14,306 nucleotides of DNA from an uncultured Clostridia bacterium (GTDB taxonomy: Bacteria > Bacillota_A > Clostridia > TANB77 > CAG-508). Shown here piece by piece: positions 1-6,590 of the stretch; positions within the stretch are counted from its first letter, which is position 1, and each line of letters starts with the position of its first letter. A program made the translations under genes and the position numbers. The notes below the pieces were generated by a model. The model ran no database searches. It was not told the origin of the DNA and worked only from the letters and a program-made list of their open reading frames with translations. Location: NCBI GenBank assembly GCA_944393295.1, contig CALXZR010000102.1:1-14306 (forward strand), in the 5' to 3' direction.

Positions 1-25
1 ATTTCAATAAAAAATAAAAAAATAC

Positions 26-54
26 TTGATTTTTTTTATTTTCTATGTTATCAT
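26..54 (+). promoter_or_regulatory. Promoter of the tRNA-Pro gene
   Basis: TTGATT (26-31) and TATCAT (49-54) are separated by exactly 17 bases, a normal sigma-A spacing. Transcription would start near 61, about 16 bases before the mature tRNA. Seen in the sequence; promoter activity is inferred. Confidence 0.55.
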
Positions 55-76
55 ATATTGTGTTATAAATAACAAT

Positions 77-152
77 CGAGGTGTGGCTCAGTTGGTAGAG
101 CGCGTGGTTTGGGACCATGAGGTCGCAGGTTCGATCCCTGTCACCTCGACCA
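77..152 (+). tRNA. tRNA-Pro (anticodon TGG), integration target of the element
   Basis: The cloverleaf folds fully. The acceptor stem CGAGGTG (77-83) pairs with CACCTCG (142-148). The D stem is GCTC/GAGC, and the anticodon stem CGTGG/CCATG carries loop TTTGGGA with anticodon TGG at 110-112. The T arm is GCAGG-TTCGATC-CCTGT. The discriminator is A149 and CCA is encoded at 150-152. It reads all four Pro codons by wobble. The last 11 bases are duplicated at 14180-14190, which marks this gene as the attachment site of the integrated element. Because the element supplies the same 3' end, the tRNA stays intact. Confidence 0.97.
142..152 (+). repeat. attL core, 11-bp repeat at the tRNA 3' end
   Basis: CACCTCGACCA forms the acceptor-stem 3' strand, the discriminator base and CCA of tRNA-Pro. 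The identical 11-mer lies at 14180-14190. The flanking bases differ (T before and A after here; C before and G after at the right), so the shared core is exactly 11 bp. Confidence 0.85.
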
Positions 153-190
153 AAAACCGTTGGAAACAGTAGTTTTCAACGGTTTTTATT
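153..190 (+). terminator. Terminator after tRNA-Pro (element side)
   Basis: A 13-bp stem, AAACCGTTGGAAA (154-166) with TTTTCAACGGTTT (173-185), has one G-T wobble and a 6-base loop, and is followed by TTTTTATTTTT. It ends the tRNA transcript. Since it lies inside the element, the element appears to bring a replacement for the native terminator, which is probably the one at 14194-14232. Confidence 0.85.
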
Positions 191-294
191 TTTATTCAAG
201 ATTATTGAAAATCCACAAAAATAGCCATTTAAAAACTATTTTCCTATTCAATTATATTTCAAAATTATTTAGAATTATTCAATTTTTTATAACT

Positions 295-314
295 TTGGTC
301 ACCATATTGGTCAC
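295..314 (+). repeat. TTGGTYAC paired repeat, left arm copy 1
   Basis: Two TTGGTCAC half-sites begin at 295 and 307, 12 bp apart. The same layout is found at 14107-14126 near the right end, and a 10-bp-spaced version at 396-413. Candidate integrase arm site. Confidence 0.6.
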
Positions 315-326
315 TTACAAAAAAAA

Positions 327-337
327 ATGGTGACCAG
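327..337 (-). repeat. TTGGTYAC half-site, inverted copy
   Basis: ATGGTGACCAG reads CTGGTCACCAT on the minus strand, matching the TGGTCACC core of the neighbouring direct copies. It lies between copy 1 and copy 2 of the left arm. Confidence 0.45.
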
Positions 338-395
338 AAAGAAAATCAAGCAAATGCTTATTATTGTTTAGTTACATTAATTTTCTTGCTATTTT

Positions 396-413
396 TTGGT
401 CACCATTGGTTAC
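396..413 (+). repeat. TTGGTYAC paired repeat, left arm copy 2
   Basis: TTGGTCAC at 396 and TTGGTTAC at 406 are spaced 10 bp, against 12 bp in the other two pairs. Confidence 0.55.
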
Positions 414-448
414 TCAAAATTATTCGTTATTATAAAAAAAAGATTTAA

Positions 449-477
449 TTGAATATAATTTATTCTTATGTTATTAT
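449..477 (+). promoter_or_regulatory. Promoter of the decayed lipoprotein/VanY locus
   Basis: TTGAAT (449-454), a 17-base spacer and TATTAT (472-477) make a good sigma-A promoter. It sits about 40 bases upstream of the GGAGG ribosome site at 501-505 and the ATG at 516. Confidence 0.55.
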
Positions 478-515
478 TTAGACAAATAGTAAGTTACAGT
501 GGAGGAAAACTATAT

Positions 516-829
516 ATGAAAAATAAAAAATTATAATAATATTTATAGTTATAATTGCAATGACATTTATTAGCATTTGGCTATCTTGTAATACAGGCTT
601 AAAGGGATTTGAAAAAGAAATGTCTAATTTTGTATTACCAGATAATATTGAAAAAATTGCGATGAAAAGTGGAATAGGAGATTCTGGAGGAAATGGAGAT
701 TATACAACATATCGTGTAGTTTTTGTAGTAAAAACAGAAATGTCATTAGATGAATTAAAACAAGAATTTGCAAATAGAAATTTAACAAGTTCAACTCATA
801 TATTAAATAGTGGTACACCTACGATATAA
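516..829 (+). pseudogene. Short lipoprotein-like gene, frameshifted near its start
   Basis: A GGAGG site (501-505) precedes ATG 516, but that frame stops after six codons. Adding one base to the A-run at 526-530 joins the start to the long frame that is open to 829. The restored N-terminus would read MKNKKIIIIFIVIIAMTFIS and then a WLSC stretch: a charged start, a hydrophobic segment and a Cys, like a membrane anchor or weak lipobox. The rest (EKEMSNFVLPDNIEKIAMKS onward, with a VVFVVKTEMSLDELKQEF segment) matches nothing I recognise. It runs out at TAA 827-829, exactly where a VanY-like frame begins in another phase. It may be the N-terminus of one broken gene or a separate gene fused to VanY by a deletion. 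Likely non-functional. Confidence 0.6.
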
Positions 830-1386
830 CAGATTGGAAACTAATATTAGTTAATTATCAACATTCATTACCAGACAATTTTGAAATTGATTTAGAATAT
901 GTAGATAGCACAAGAAAATTTGATTCGAGGGCTATAATCGAATTAAATCAAATGTTAAAAGATATGAAAAAGAGTGGAGTTACTAATATATGGGTACAAT
1001 CCGCATATAGAAGTATAGAATATCAAACGGATTTATTTAACAATAAAATAAATTATTTTATGCAACTTGGAAATACAAGAGAAGAAGCAGAAAAATTAAC
1101 TTTGCAAACAATAAATAGACCAGGAACAAGTGAGCATAATCTATGATTAGCTGTAGATTTTAATTATGTGAATAATGATTTTGAAAAAACAGAAGAGTTT
1201 AAATGGTTACAAAAAAATGCAGAAAATTATGGTTTTATATTAAGATATAAACAAGAAAAAGAAGATATTACCAAAGTCGATTATGAACCATGGCATTGGA
1301 GATATGTCGGAGTAGAAAATGCAAAGAAAATGAATGAATTAGATATGTGTTTAGAAGAATATATTGATTATTTAAAAAATATTTAA
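811..1386 (+). pseudogene. VanY-type D,D-carboxypeptidase (peptidase M15B), broken
   Basis: The reading frame from 811 to TAA 1384-1386 gives a nearly full M15B domain. It opens with DWKLILVNYQHSLPDNFEID, then SAYRS, RPGTSEHNL, LAVDF and EPWHWRYVG. The zinc ligands expected of the family are all visible: His of SEH, Asp of AVDF and the final His of PWHW. Such enzymes remove the terminal D-Ala from peptidoglycan stem peptides outside the membrane. Two lesions break it. There is no in-phase start or export signal, because upstream coding sequence is in another frame. An in-frame TGA at 1144-1146 replaces the conserved Gly of SEHxxGLAxD. The otherwise intact motifs point to recent decay or a sequencing problem. 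A Gly codon GGA becomes TGA by one change. Confidence 0.8.
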
Positions 1387-1439
1387 TACTAAAATATGAT
1401 ATAATCTCATAGTAATTTATAATATTTAATTTGCTTATA

Positions 1440-1473
1440 AAAGCCTCAAATTCAAATACGATTTTGAGGCTTT
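1440..1473. terminator. Bidirectional terminator between the VanY remnant and the relaxase gene
   Basis: AAAGCCTCAAA (1440-1450) pairs over 11 bp with TTTGAGGCTTT (1463-1473). T-rich sequence follows on the minus strand and a shorter TTT on the plus strand. It lies between two convergent genes and starts four bases past the relaxase stop codon. Confidence 0.75.
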
Positions 1474-1477
1474 ATTC

Positions 1478-2449
1478 CTATTCTTTTATTTTATTCCAAA
1501 AGTTCTTTACAATACTTTTTAATCTATTTATTGGAAAATCAAATAATAAACTTACACATTCAAAAGTTTTATCTATAAACTCTTTTAATGTTTCAACTTC
1601 ATTTTCAAGTTTTATATTTTCTTGTTTTAATTCTATATTTTCCTGTTGTATTTTTTCTGTTTTATACATTGTTTCTTCTGTTATTGTTTTTATTCTAGTA
1701 TATCTTTTAGCAAGTGTATTGAATTTCTTTATTACTCTTTTATAATTTTCTCTCAGTATTTCAATATCATTTGTTACTACTTCTTGTTCAATATGTTTTG
1801 TTTCTTTAAAAATTTCTTGTACTTCATAATTAGTAACTTGTTTTAATTGTTCTATTGGAATATGCTCGTTTTCTCGGTCTTGATTTCCTCTTTCTAAATT
1901 AAAACCAGCTCTAGTCATATATTTATAAAAATTATCTTGTAATTTTCTATAACTATCTTTGCCTTTCCAATATTCACTACAAGCTATTTTATTTATAACA
2001 TTTCCACTTTTTGTATCTAATTTGTGTATAACTGGTATAAATACAATATGCATATGTGGAGTTGATTCATCTAAATGCACTTTTGCAGAAATAATAAATT
2101 CTTCGCCTAAATTTTGGTAATTTGCAACAAATTTATATGCAGTTTTAAAATACCTTTTTGTTTCTTCTTCACCAATACTTTCAAAAAAATCTTTATCTGA
2201 TGTAATAACAAATTCGCACAATATATTTGTATAACTTGTTATTCTACTTTTTAAGCTATATTTTTCTTTTAATATTTTAAATTGTTTATTATATGTAGTA
2301 GAACATTCTTTAATAGAATAATTTTTAATCATTTTTTCTCTACTAATATCTTTATTAGAATAATTAGTATTTTTTCTTTCATTGTGTTTATACAGTCCTG
2401 CTAAATTATCTTTTTTATAATTACAATTTCTTATTATAGCATAACTCAT
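1478..2449 (-). CDS. MobV-family (Mob/Pre) relaxase
   Basis: A 323-aa DNA relaxase that would nick oriT, stay attached to the 5' end and lead one strand into the recipient. Three family features are visible. The N-terminus opens with SYAIIRNCNYKK. GLYKHNERKNTNYSN follows, with His22 at the position of the catalytic His22 of pMV158 MobM. The metal-binding motif is HLDESTPHMH (residues 125-134). The C-terminal part (about 215-300) is Lys/Glu rich and looks coiled-coil, as in other MobV proteins. It is shorter than MobM. It starts 17 bases after the DUF3848-like gene with only a weak ribosome site, so it is probably translated together with it. The matching oriT lies upstream at 3137-3169. No coupling protein is present, so a helper conjugation system is needed. 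Confidence 0.92.
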   Translation of the reverse strand: MSYAIIRNCNYKKDNLAGLYKHNERKNTNYSNKDISREKMIKNYSIKECSTTYNKQFKILKEKYSLKSRITSYTNILCEFVITSDKDFFESIGEEETKRYFKTAYKFVANYQNLGEEFIISAKVHLDESTPHMHIVFIPVIHKLDTKSGNVINKIACSEYWKGKDSYRKLQDNFYKYMTRAGFNLERGNQDRENEHIPIEQLKQVTNYEVQEIFKETKHIEQEVVTNDIEILRENYKRVIKKFNTLAKRYTRIKTITEETMYKTEKIQQENIELKQENIKLENEVETLKEFIDKTFECVSLLFDFPINRLKSIVKNFWNKIKE

Positions 2450-2466
2450 ACAACATCATCACTAAT

Positions 2467-3045
2467 CTATTTTTCTATTCTAAATTTATCTTGTTTCCCA
2501 TAGTATCTTGTTAAAGTTGAAACTGATTCCTCTAATGTTTCTTTCAATACATCTCCTAATGGTACATCTGTATCTAACCAATCATGATAAAATTCTGTTA
2601 ATAAATCATTTTGTTCTATCATTATTGCTTTTTCTTTATCGTGTAAGTTCATATTTTTAATTTCTTCTTTTAATTCATCTTTTACTGTAATTTCATAAGA
2701 TTTTTCTATTATTTCTTCTGGTGTTTTTGTTTTTAAATTTTCGCAAAAGTTATCAAATTCTTTATCTAATTTTACTGATAAAATTTTATCTAAATCAATT
2801 TCTTCAATATCTAATTTTTTATTTTCTTTTATTAATTCATAACATTTATTCAAATCAATTTTTCCTTTTGCATAATCACTAATTATATTTAATTCTTTAT
2901 TATTTAATTCCATATTTTTATTCTCTCTTTCTTTTCTTTTTTCAACTAATAAATTAAACATTTTATCATATGTAATTATCCCTTTTTTATAATCATTATA
3001 TAAATCACTTGCCTTTTTATCGTTACTTATTAAATTATTATTCAT
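2467..3045 (-). CDS. DUF3848-like accessory protein
   Basis: A 192-aa protein, first after the oriT region and just upstream of the relaxase. The start has a good ribosome site (AAAGGAG about 9 bases before ATG). The C-terminal half, roughly residues 90-180, with LDKEFDNFCENLKTKTPEEI, a YEITVKDELKEEI segment and LTEFYHDWLDTDVPLGDVL, fits my memory of DUF3848. That domain is common in Clostridia mobile elements and has no assigned function. The N-terminal half has two similar Asn/Lys-rich stretches (SDLYNDYKKGIITYDKMFNL and ISDYAKGKIDLNKCYELI) that look like a duplicated short helical unit. Position between oriT and relaxase suggests an accessory role in DNA transfer, but that is inference. 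Confidence 0.6.
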   Translation of the reverse strand: MNNNLISNDKKASDLYNDYKKGIITYDKMFNLLVEKRKERENKNMELNNKELNIISDYAKGKIDLNKCYELIKENKKLDIEEIDLDKILSVKLDKEFDNFCENLKTKTPEEIIEKSYEITVKDELKEEIKNMNLHDKEKAIMIEQNDLLTEFYHDWLDTDVPLGDVLKETLEESVSTLTRYYGKQDKFRIEK

Positions 3046-3136
3046 TTTTTATTTCTCCTTTTTTATTTTAGCTTTACTACGAAGCTTTATTTATTTTTTA
3101 CTTATTTACTTTAACTTAAATACTCAAAACTTTTTT

Positions 3137-3169
3137 AAGTTCTAACATACTAGAACTTCTACGAAGTTC
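3137..3169 (-). other. oriT of MobV (pMV158) type, predicted nick between 3145 and 3146
   Basis: Read on the minus strand, the hairpin GAACTTC-GTA-GAAGTTC is followed by TAGTATGTTAG and then AACTT, which repeats the hairpin arm. This copies the layout of the pMV158 origin: an inverted repeat, then TAGTGTG|TTA, then a second copy of the arm. By analogy the relaxase would cut TAGTATG|TTAG, between 3145 and 3146 on the minus strand. It lies upstream of the relaxase gene in the expected orientation. The pattern is seen in the sequence; the nick position is inferred. Confidence 0.75.
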
Positions 3170-3299
3170 CGTATGATTAAGGAAACACATTTTCCTTAAT
3201 AAACCTTTTTCAAGATTATTTAAAATTATTCATTGTATTTGTTTGAATACATTTGAATAATACAATTATTTTTCCAATAATTGTTATTTTAAATATCTT

Positions 3300-3331
3300 G
3301 ATACAGGAAACCTCTGTCGGTTTCCCGTACC
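3300..3331 (-). other. RNA-like stem-loop in the leader of the mobilization genes
   Basis: On the minus strand GGTACGGGAAACC and GGTTTCCTGTATC pair over 13 bp around the loop GACAGA. Two of the pairs are G-U wobbles that work only in the minus-strand RNA; on the plus strand they become A-C mismatches. This suggests a structure selected in RNA, lying in the leader between the 88-aa gene and the DUF3848-like gene. There is no T-run, so it is not an ordinary terminator. Confidence 0.5.
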
Positions 3332-3383
3332 TTTCCACTTCATTATTAAAATTATTTAAAATGCTTAAAACAATTTTAATAAT

Positions 3384-3650
3384 TTATCTTTCGTGTTCTT
3401 CATAAAAGTTTGTATTTTTGCCTTTACATATTCCATCTATGTAAGCATCAATTTCGTTCCAAGTTTTAAAGCAACGCTTATCATCTATTGAATACCAATC
3501 ATTTCTTTTTGAACTTTTCTCTATTAGTGCAATAGCTTTATTATATGTATAATCACTCGAAATCTTAAGTAATAATAATTGTTTATCACTATCAGATAAC
3601 ATATACTCATTTAAACCATCTATTCTTTTTTGAATATCACTTTTATTCAT
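3384..3650 (-). CDS. Small protein coupled to the integrase
   Basis: An 88-aa protein that I do not recognise. Its ATG overlaps the integrase stop codon by four bases (ATGA), the classic translational-coupling layout, so it belongs to the int operon. It is hydrophilic and predicted mostly helical (IQKRIDGLNEYMLSDSDKQL), with a middle segment NDWYSIDDKRCFKTWNEIDA and a charged tail. It has no signal peptide or membrane segment. The overlap also shows that TGA is read as stop in this element. A role in excision control or DNA processing is only a guess from position. Confidence 0.75.
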   Translation of the reverse strand: MNKSDIQKRIDGLNEYMLSDSDKQLLLLKISSDYTYNKAIALIEKSSKRNDWYSIDDKRCFKTWNEIDAYIDGICKGKNTNFYEEHER

Positions 3651-4999
3651 CTTTCATCATCTCCATTTTCTTCTTCATATAAAAACTTATATTTTTCTTT
3701 TAAATATTCTATATTCTCTTGATATTCAGAGATAGGTAATAAACCTTTTATTACATCATTTTCCAACATTTTAATTATTTCTTTTAATATTTTTCTTTTT
3801 TTAATAACACTATTATCTTCTTTTACATCATCATTTTTATTTAAAAATTTTTGATTTTGATTCACAATATCATTATTCATATAATAATCATTTACTTTTT
3901 CTAGTTCTGATTCCTTATATTTATTAAATACTGATGTATATGTGTTCAAAGTTACTGAAACATCTTTATGACCCATTAACCTTTGAAGTGCAACTGCTCT
4001 CATACCAGCCTCAACACATCTTGTACCATAAGTGTGTCTTAAACTATGAGTAGATATACCTGTAATACCTAAATCTAATAACCTTTTCTTTAATATTCTA
4101 TTTGTATTTCTACTATCAACATAACTATTATTAGGACTAATAAATAATTGATGGTCTCTTTGATTTTCTGCAAGTTTCATTTGTTCTATTATAGAATCTC
4201 TTATAAATTTAGGAATTGGAACATCTCTAATACCAGCATAAGTTTTTGTTGTATCTCCCATAATTGTTTTTCCGTTTTTATCTGTTGTTAAGGTTTTATT
4301 TACTTTTAATAAATTCCATTTTAAATTTATATCACTACTTCTTAATGCTAATACTTCACTAATACGCAATCCCATATACATTTGAATTAAAAATACATTT
4401 TTGTAAGGTTCTTCTTGAATAGTTTTACTCATTAAATAATTTGTAAAAGTCTGTTGTTCTTCAATAGTCATTGCTCGAACTTCTTTATCTGGCTTTGTAC
4501 TTCTAGGTTTTATTACATCAACCATAGGATTTTTACTAATATAACCTTTATTTATTGCTAGGCGATATGATTGATTAAATTGTTCCATTATTTTTTTTAT
4601 ATATGAATTACTATAATCTTTTAAAGTATTTATATAATTTTGAATATCATCACTTGTAATATCTTCAATTTTTCTTTTGCAAATATCATTTTTCTCAATT
4701 ACTTGTATTGTTTTTAAAACTCTTGCATATTGTGTTTCAGTTATTAAATTCATATCAAGTTTTCTTTGAATATTTGACCTCATAAGTTGTCCTAAAGGAA
4801 TACCGTTATTTTCAATAAATATTTCATTTCCTTTTTGATATTGAAGTGAACTCAAAAACTGTTTGCCTTCTTCTTCTGTTTTTACTACTTTTCTTTTTCT
4901 AATTTCTTTATTAGTATTTTTATCAAATACATAATACGCAACAACCCATCTATTTTTTGTGTTATCATAATATACACTTCCAATTTTATTTCCGCTCAA
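3647..4999 (-). CDS. int: Tyrosine integrase (site-specific recombinase)
   Basis: A 450-aa recombinase that integrates and excises the element at the tRNA-Pro 3' end. An N-terminal segment of about 60 residues (SVYYDNTKNRWVVAYYVFDK) resembles the AP2-like arm-binding domain of Tn916-type integrases. A helical SAM-like core-binding domain follows (about 70-165). The catalytic domain holds Arg212 in MGLRISEVLALR, His318 and Arg321 in HSLRHTYGT, His344 in LMGHKDVSVT and nucleophile Tyr354 in NTYTSVF, so the active site is complete. The C-terminal tail is about 40 residues longer than in Tn916 Int. The start is TTG (4997-4999) with GGAG eight bases before it. It follows the excisionase-like gene by 13 bases and overlaps the 88-aa gene by 4. 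Confidence 0.96.
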   Translation of the reverse strand: MSGNKIGSVYYDNTKNRWVVAYYVFDKNTNKEIRKRKVVKTEEEGKQFLSSLQYQKGNEIFIENNGIPLGQLMRSNIQRKLDMNLITETQYARVLKTIQVIEKNDICKRKIEDITSDDIQNYINTLKDYSNSYIKKIMEQFNQSYRLAINKGYISKNPMVDVIKPRSTKPDKEVRAMTIEEQQTFTNYLMSKTIQEEPYKNVFLIQMYMGLRISEVLALRSSDINLKWNLLKVNKTLTTDKNGKTIMGDTTKTYAGIRDVPIPKFIRDSIIEQMKLAENQRDHQLFISPNNSYVDSRNTNRILKKRLLDLGITGISTHSLRHTYGTRCVEAGMRAVALQRLMGHKDVSVTLNTYTSVFNKYKESELEKVNDYYMNNDIVNQNQKFLNKNDDVKEDNSVIKKRKILKEIIKMLENDVIKGLLPISEYQENIEYLKEKYKFLYEEENGDDER

Positions 5000-5012
5000 A
5001 TTAAAATCTCCA

Positions 5013-5327
5013 TCAAACTCTTTTATTCATTTTCCAAATCATATAAGCAAGTATCATTACTTGATTACTTTTTCCTATATTTATTGATGGAAAATCATCT
5101 CTTTGAAAAAGTCTATACGCTACTGTCTTACATATATTCAAATCTTTCATAACTGTATTTACACCAACCATTCTAAATGGGTTCTTTAATTTTCTTATAC
5201 TTTCAATAGCCATTAAATCTTCCGCACTTAATTTTTGATTTAGATTAACTACTACTTTTTTATCTTCTGTATCAATTACTTTCATATCATCTATAATATT
5301 AGTTGTTATATTATTCATCTCGTTCAT
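5013..5327 (-). CDS. Excisionase-like DNA-binding protein
   Basis: About 104 aa from the ATG at 5327, chosen because AAAGGAG lies nine bases before it; a longer start at 5372 has no ribosome site. The C-terminal 55 residues (VGVNTVMKDLNICKTVAYRL, then FQRDDFPSINIGKSNQVMI) have the winged-helix pattern of MerR/Xis-type excisionases: a helix-turn-helix, then a short wing around the FPSINIGKS turn. The N-terminus is a less ordered acidic and Asn-rich stretch. It overlaps the preceding gene's end and stops 13 bases before int. A gene directly upstream of int with this fold is normally the directionality factor that favours excision, which fits here. Confidence 0.72.
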   Translation of the reverse strand: MNEMNNITTNIIDDMKVIDTEDKKVVVNLNQKLSAEDLMAIESIRKLKNPFRMVGVNTVMKDLNICKTVAYRLFQRDDFPSINIGKSNQVMILAYMIWKMNKRV

Positions 5328-5688
5328 ATTTTTCATCTCCTTTACTTTTATTAATTCTTTTTCTAAAAACAATTTCTATATCTTTATTAGGACAACTAAA
5401 AGTCCTTTTAAATTCATTCAAAGCATATTCTAAAATTTCAGCATATTCATTTACACTTAACATCTCATTCATAATAACTTTTTCTTGCACATTTTCAGTT
5501 AAACCATTTGATTTAATTTCTTTAGTAGCTTTTGGAATTTCAGTTTCTTTAGCTCTATGTATTTTTGAAACTTTTCTAGAATTATTATAATTAACGCAAT
5601 AATCTTCATAATCGAAATCATCATAAAAGTCATCATCTTCATCATAATCTTTTCCTAAAAGTTCACGAATTTTTTTAATAATACTCAT
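5311..5688 (-). CDS. Acidic hypothetical protein upstream of the excisionase-like gene
   Basis: A 125-aa protein with AGAGGAG before its ATG. Its ends differ strongly. The first 12 residues, MSIIKKIRELLG, could form an amphipathic helix. They are followed by a very acidic Asp/Glu/Tyr stretch (about 14-31). The C-terminal half is basic to neutral, with a possible helical segment (MLSVNEYAEILEYALNEFKR) and a short strand-like FSCPNKDIEIVFRKR. The amphipathic start plus acidic linker recalls SepF, but the C-terminus does not match, so I assign no function. It overlaps the excisionase-like gene by 17 bases and follows a broken 54-codon gene, so it is part of the same operon. Confidence 0.7.
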   Translation of the reverse strand: MSIIKKIRELLGKDYDEDDDFYDDFDYEDYCVNYNNSRKVSKIHRAKETEIPKATKEIKSNGLTENVQEKVIMNEMLSVNEYAEILEYALNEFKRTFSCPNKDIEIVFRKRINKSKGDEKYERDE

Positions 5689-5690
5689 TT

Positions 5691-5855
5691 TTATTCTCCT
5701 CTATATTCATATTTATAAGATTCCCATTCTAGATATTTGCCACCTTTTGAAAATTGACTAACATCTTTTCAGTGTTTTCTAAATTCTCTTTTATATTCTT
5801 CACAGGTATTCTGTATAAAATTTCTTAATTCATCACTTACTTCTAATTTTGTCAT
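5691..5855 (-). pseudogene. Short operon gene interrupted by an in-frame TGA
   Basis: ATG 5855 has a strong ribosome site (AAAGGAG). The frame runs 28 codons (MTKLEVSDELRNFIQNTCEE, then YKREFRKH) to TGA at 5769-5771. The same frame then continues 25 sense codons (KDVSQFSKGGKYLEWESYKY, then EYRGE) to TAA 5691-5693, which overlaps the next gene's ribosome site. The operon-like fit of both ends indicates one ancestral 54-aa gene with a Trp (TGG) or Gly (GGA) codon changed to TGA. The product may be a 28-aa fragment. Function unknown. Confidence 0.6.
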
Positions 5856-5870
5856 ATATATAAATCTCCT

Positions 5871-6590
5871 TTAGCCAGTAATTGTTTTAATGAATCTTAA
5901 AATCGTACCTTGCATATCTAAAATCATTTTTAATACAATTTCTATATCTACTTCATTAGAATCATCATCTTCAACATTAGAAGTTGTATTACTCTCAATA
6001 TTTGAAATAATATTTTCACTTGTTTTAGTAGTATCTTTTTTGTCTTGTTCTTCATTAACTGCTACAAGTTTTATACCTGGAATACTTGTTAAATTCTCAA
6101 CTATTGGATCTCCTGTTTTTACTTTATTAGTAATAACATCGGGATAATTTGGTTTTACTGATTCTTTAGAATTAGTAGCCATTAAATCATAATTTCTTTT
6201 TTTCCTTTGATTTCTTTTTTGGTGGGGAACATAGCGACCGAACTCATCAAAATTTTCATAATTAAAGCTTGACCTTATAAGCATTTCTCTGTATTTAATC
6301 GCTTGGTCTTTATTTAAGGTTGAAAAACTATCATCATTTTTATTGATAACAAATAAAGTACCTCTTATTGACAGTCCTATACTTAAAAATTCAGGTCTAA
6401 TATAAATGTTAGGTCTTAAATTATCACTATCTTTTTTATAGACAATTTCTATATCTTCAAAATGAATCGTAGTAATTTCGCCACCAACTAATTTTTCAAA
6501 TTCTTCTATGCTATTTTCAATTTTTCTAAATTCAGGTTCTTTGCCAACTTCTTTATAAACTACAACTACATATTTAGTATTGCTACTCAT
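5871..6590 (-). CDS. DUF3846-like protein
   Basis: A 239-aa protein. The first 105 residues (KYVVVVYKEVGKEPEFRKIE, NSIEEFEKLVGGEITTIHFE, then RGTLFVINKNDDSFSTLNKD) follow the DUF3846 pattern as I remember it: a small alpha/beta domain found in Clostridia phages, plasmids and conjugative elements, with no known activity. After about residue 115 the chain becomes low-complexity, rich in Lys, Asn, Thr and acidic residues. It ends in a short hydrophobic helix (IEIVLKMILDMQGTILRFIK). Its ATG overlaps the stop of the sigma4-like gene by eight bases, so the two are translated together. The Ser/Thr/Asn linker and C-terminal helix could tether it to a partner or membrane; that is a guess. Confidence 0.65.
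   Translation of the reverse strand: MSSNTKYVVVVYKEVGKEPEFRKIENSIEEFEKLVGGEITTIHFEDIEIVYKKDSDNLRPNIYIRPEFLSIGLSIRGTLFVINKNDDSFSTLNKDQAIKYREMLIRSSFNYENFDEFGRYVPHQKRNQRKKRNYDLMATNSKESVKPNYPDVITNKVKTGDPIVENLTSIPGIKLVAVNEEQDKKDTTKTSENIISNIESNTTSNVEDDDSNEVDIEIVLKMILDMQGTILRFIKTITG

Larger units (their letters stand above)
191..448. other. Left arm of the element, non-coding
   Basis: I see no gene in this stretch. It holds repeated ATTATTCAA-type runs and several copies of TTGGTYAC: direct pairs at 295-314 and 396-413, and an inverted single copy at 327-337. The same paired motif recurs at 14107-14126 near the right end. By analogy with Tn916-type integrases, these are good candidates for arm-type integrase or excisionase binding sites. 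That role is inferred from symmetry and position only. Confidence 0.5.
3046..3383 (-). other. oriT-bearing intergenic region full of hairpins
   Basis: This 338-base non-coding stretch separates the integrase operon from the mobilization genes. Besides the nick region (3137-3169) it contains four clear inverted repeats. TTAAGGAAA/TTTCCTTAA is at 3177-3199. ACAATTATT/AATAATTGT, written for the minus strand, is near 3259-3281. TGTATT/AATACA is at about 3238-3255. A 13-bp stem lies at 3300-3331. A further small repeat built on AAGCTTCGTAGTAAAGCT lies at about 3069-3086. Such clustering is typical of transfer origins, though some stems may act in RNA. Confidence 0.6.

Noticed and set aside
1431..1846. 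Plus-strand open frames opposite the relaxase
   Set aside because: They are antisense shadows of the coiled-coil part of the relaxase gene: highly hydrophobic Phe/Ser/Ile composition, no ribosome sites.
5311..5688. SepF-like cell-division protein
   Set aside because: Only the amphipathic start and acidic linker are similar; the C-terminal half does not show the SepF core.
1144..5771. Use of TGA as a sense codon (Gly or Trp)
   Set aside because: Two internal TGA codons suggested recoding. However, TGG is used for Trp in all genes, the integrase stops at TGA with a four-base ATGA overlap to the next gene, and the ECF gene also ends at TGA at its neighbour's start. Standard code with nonsense mutations is simpler.
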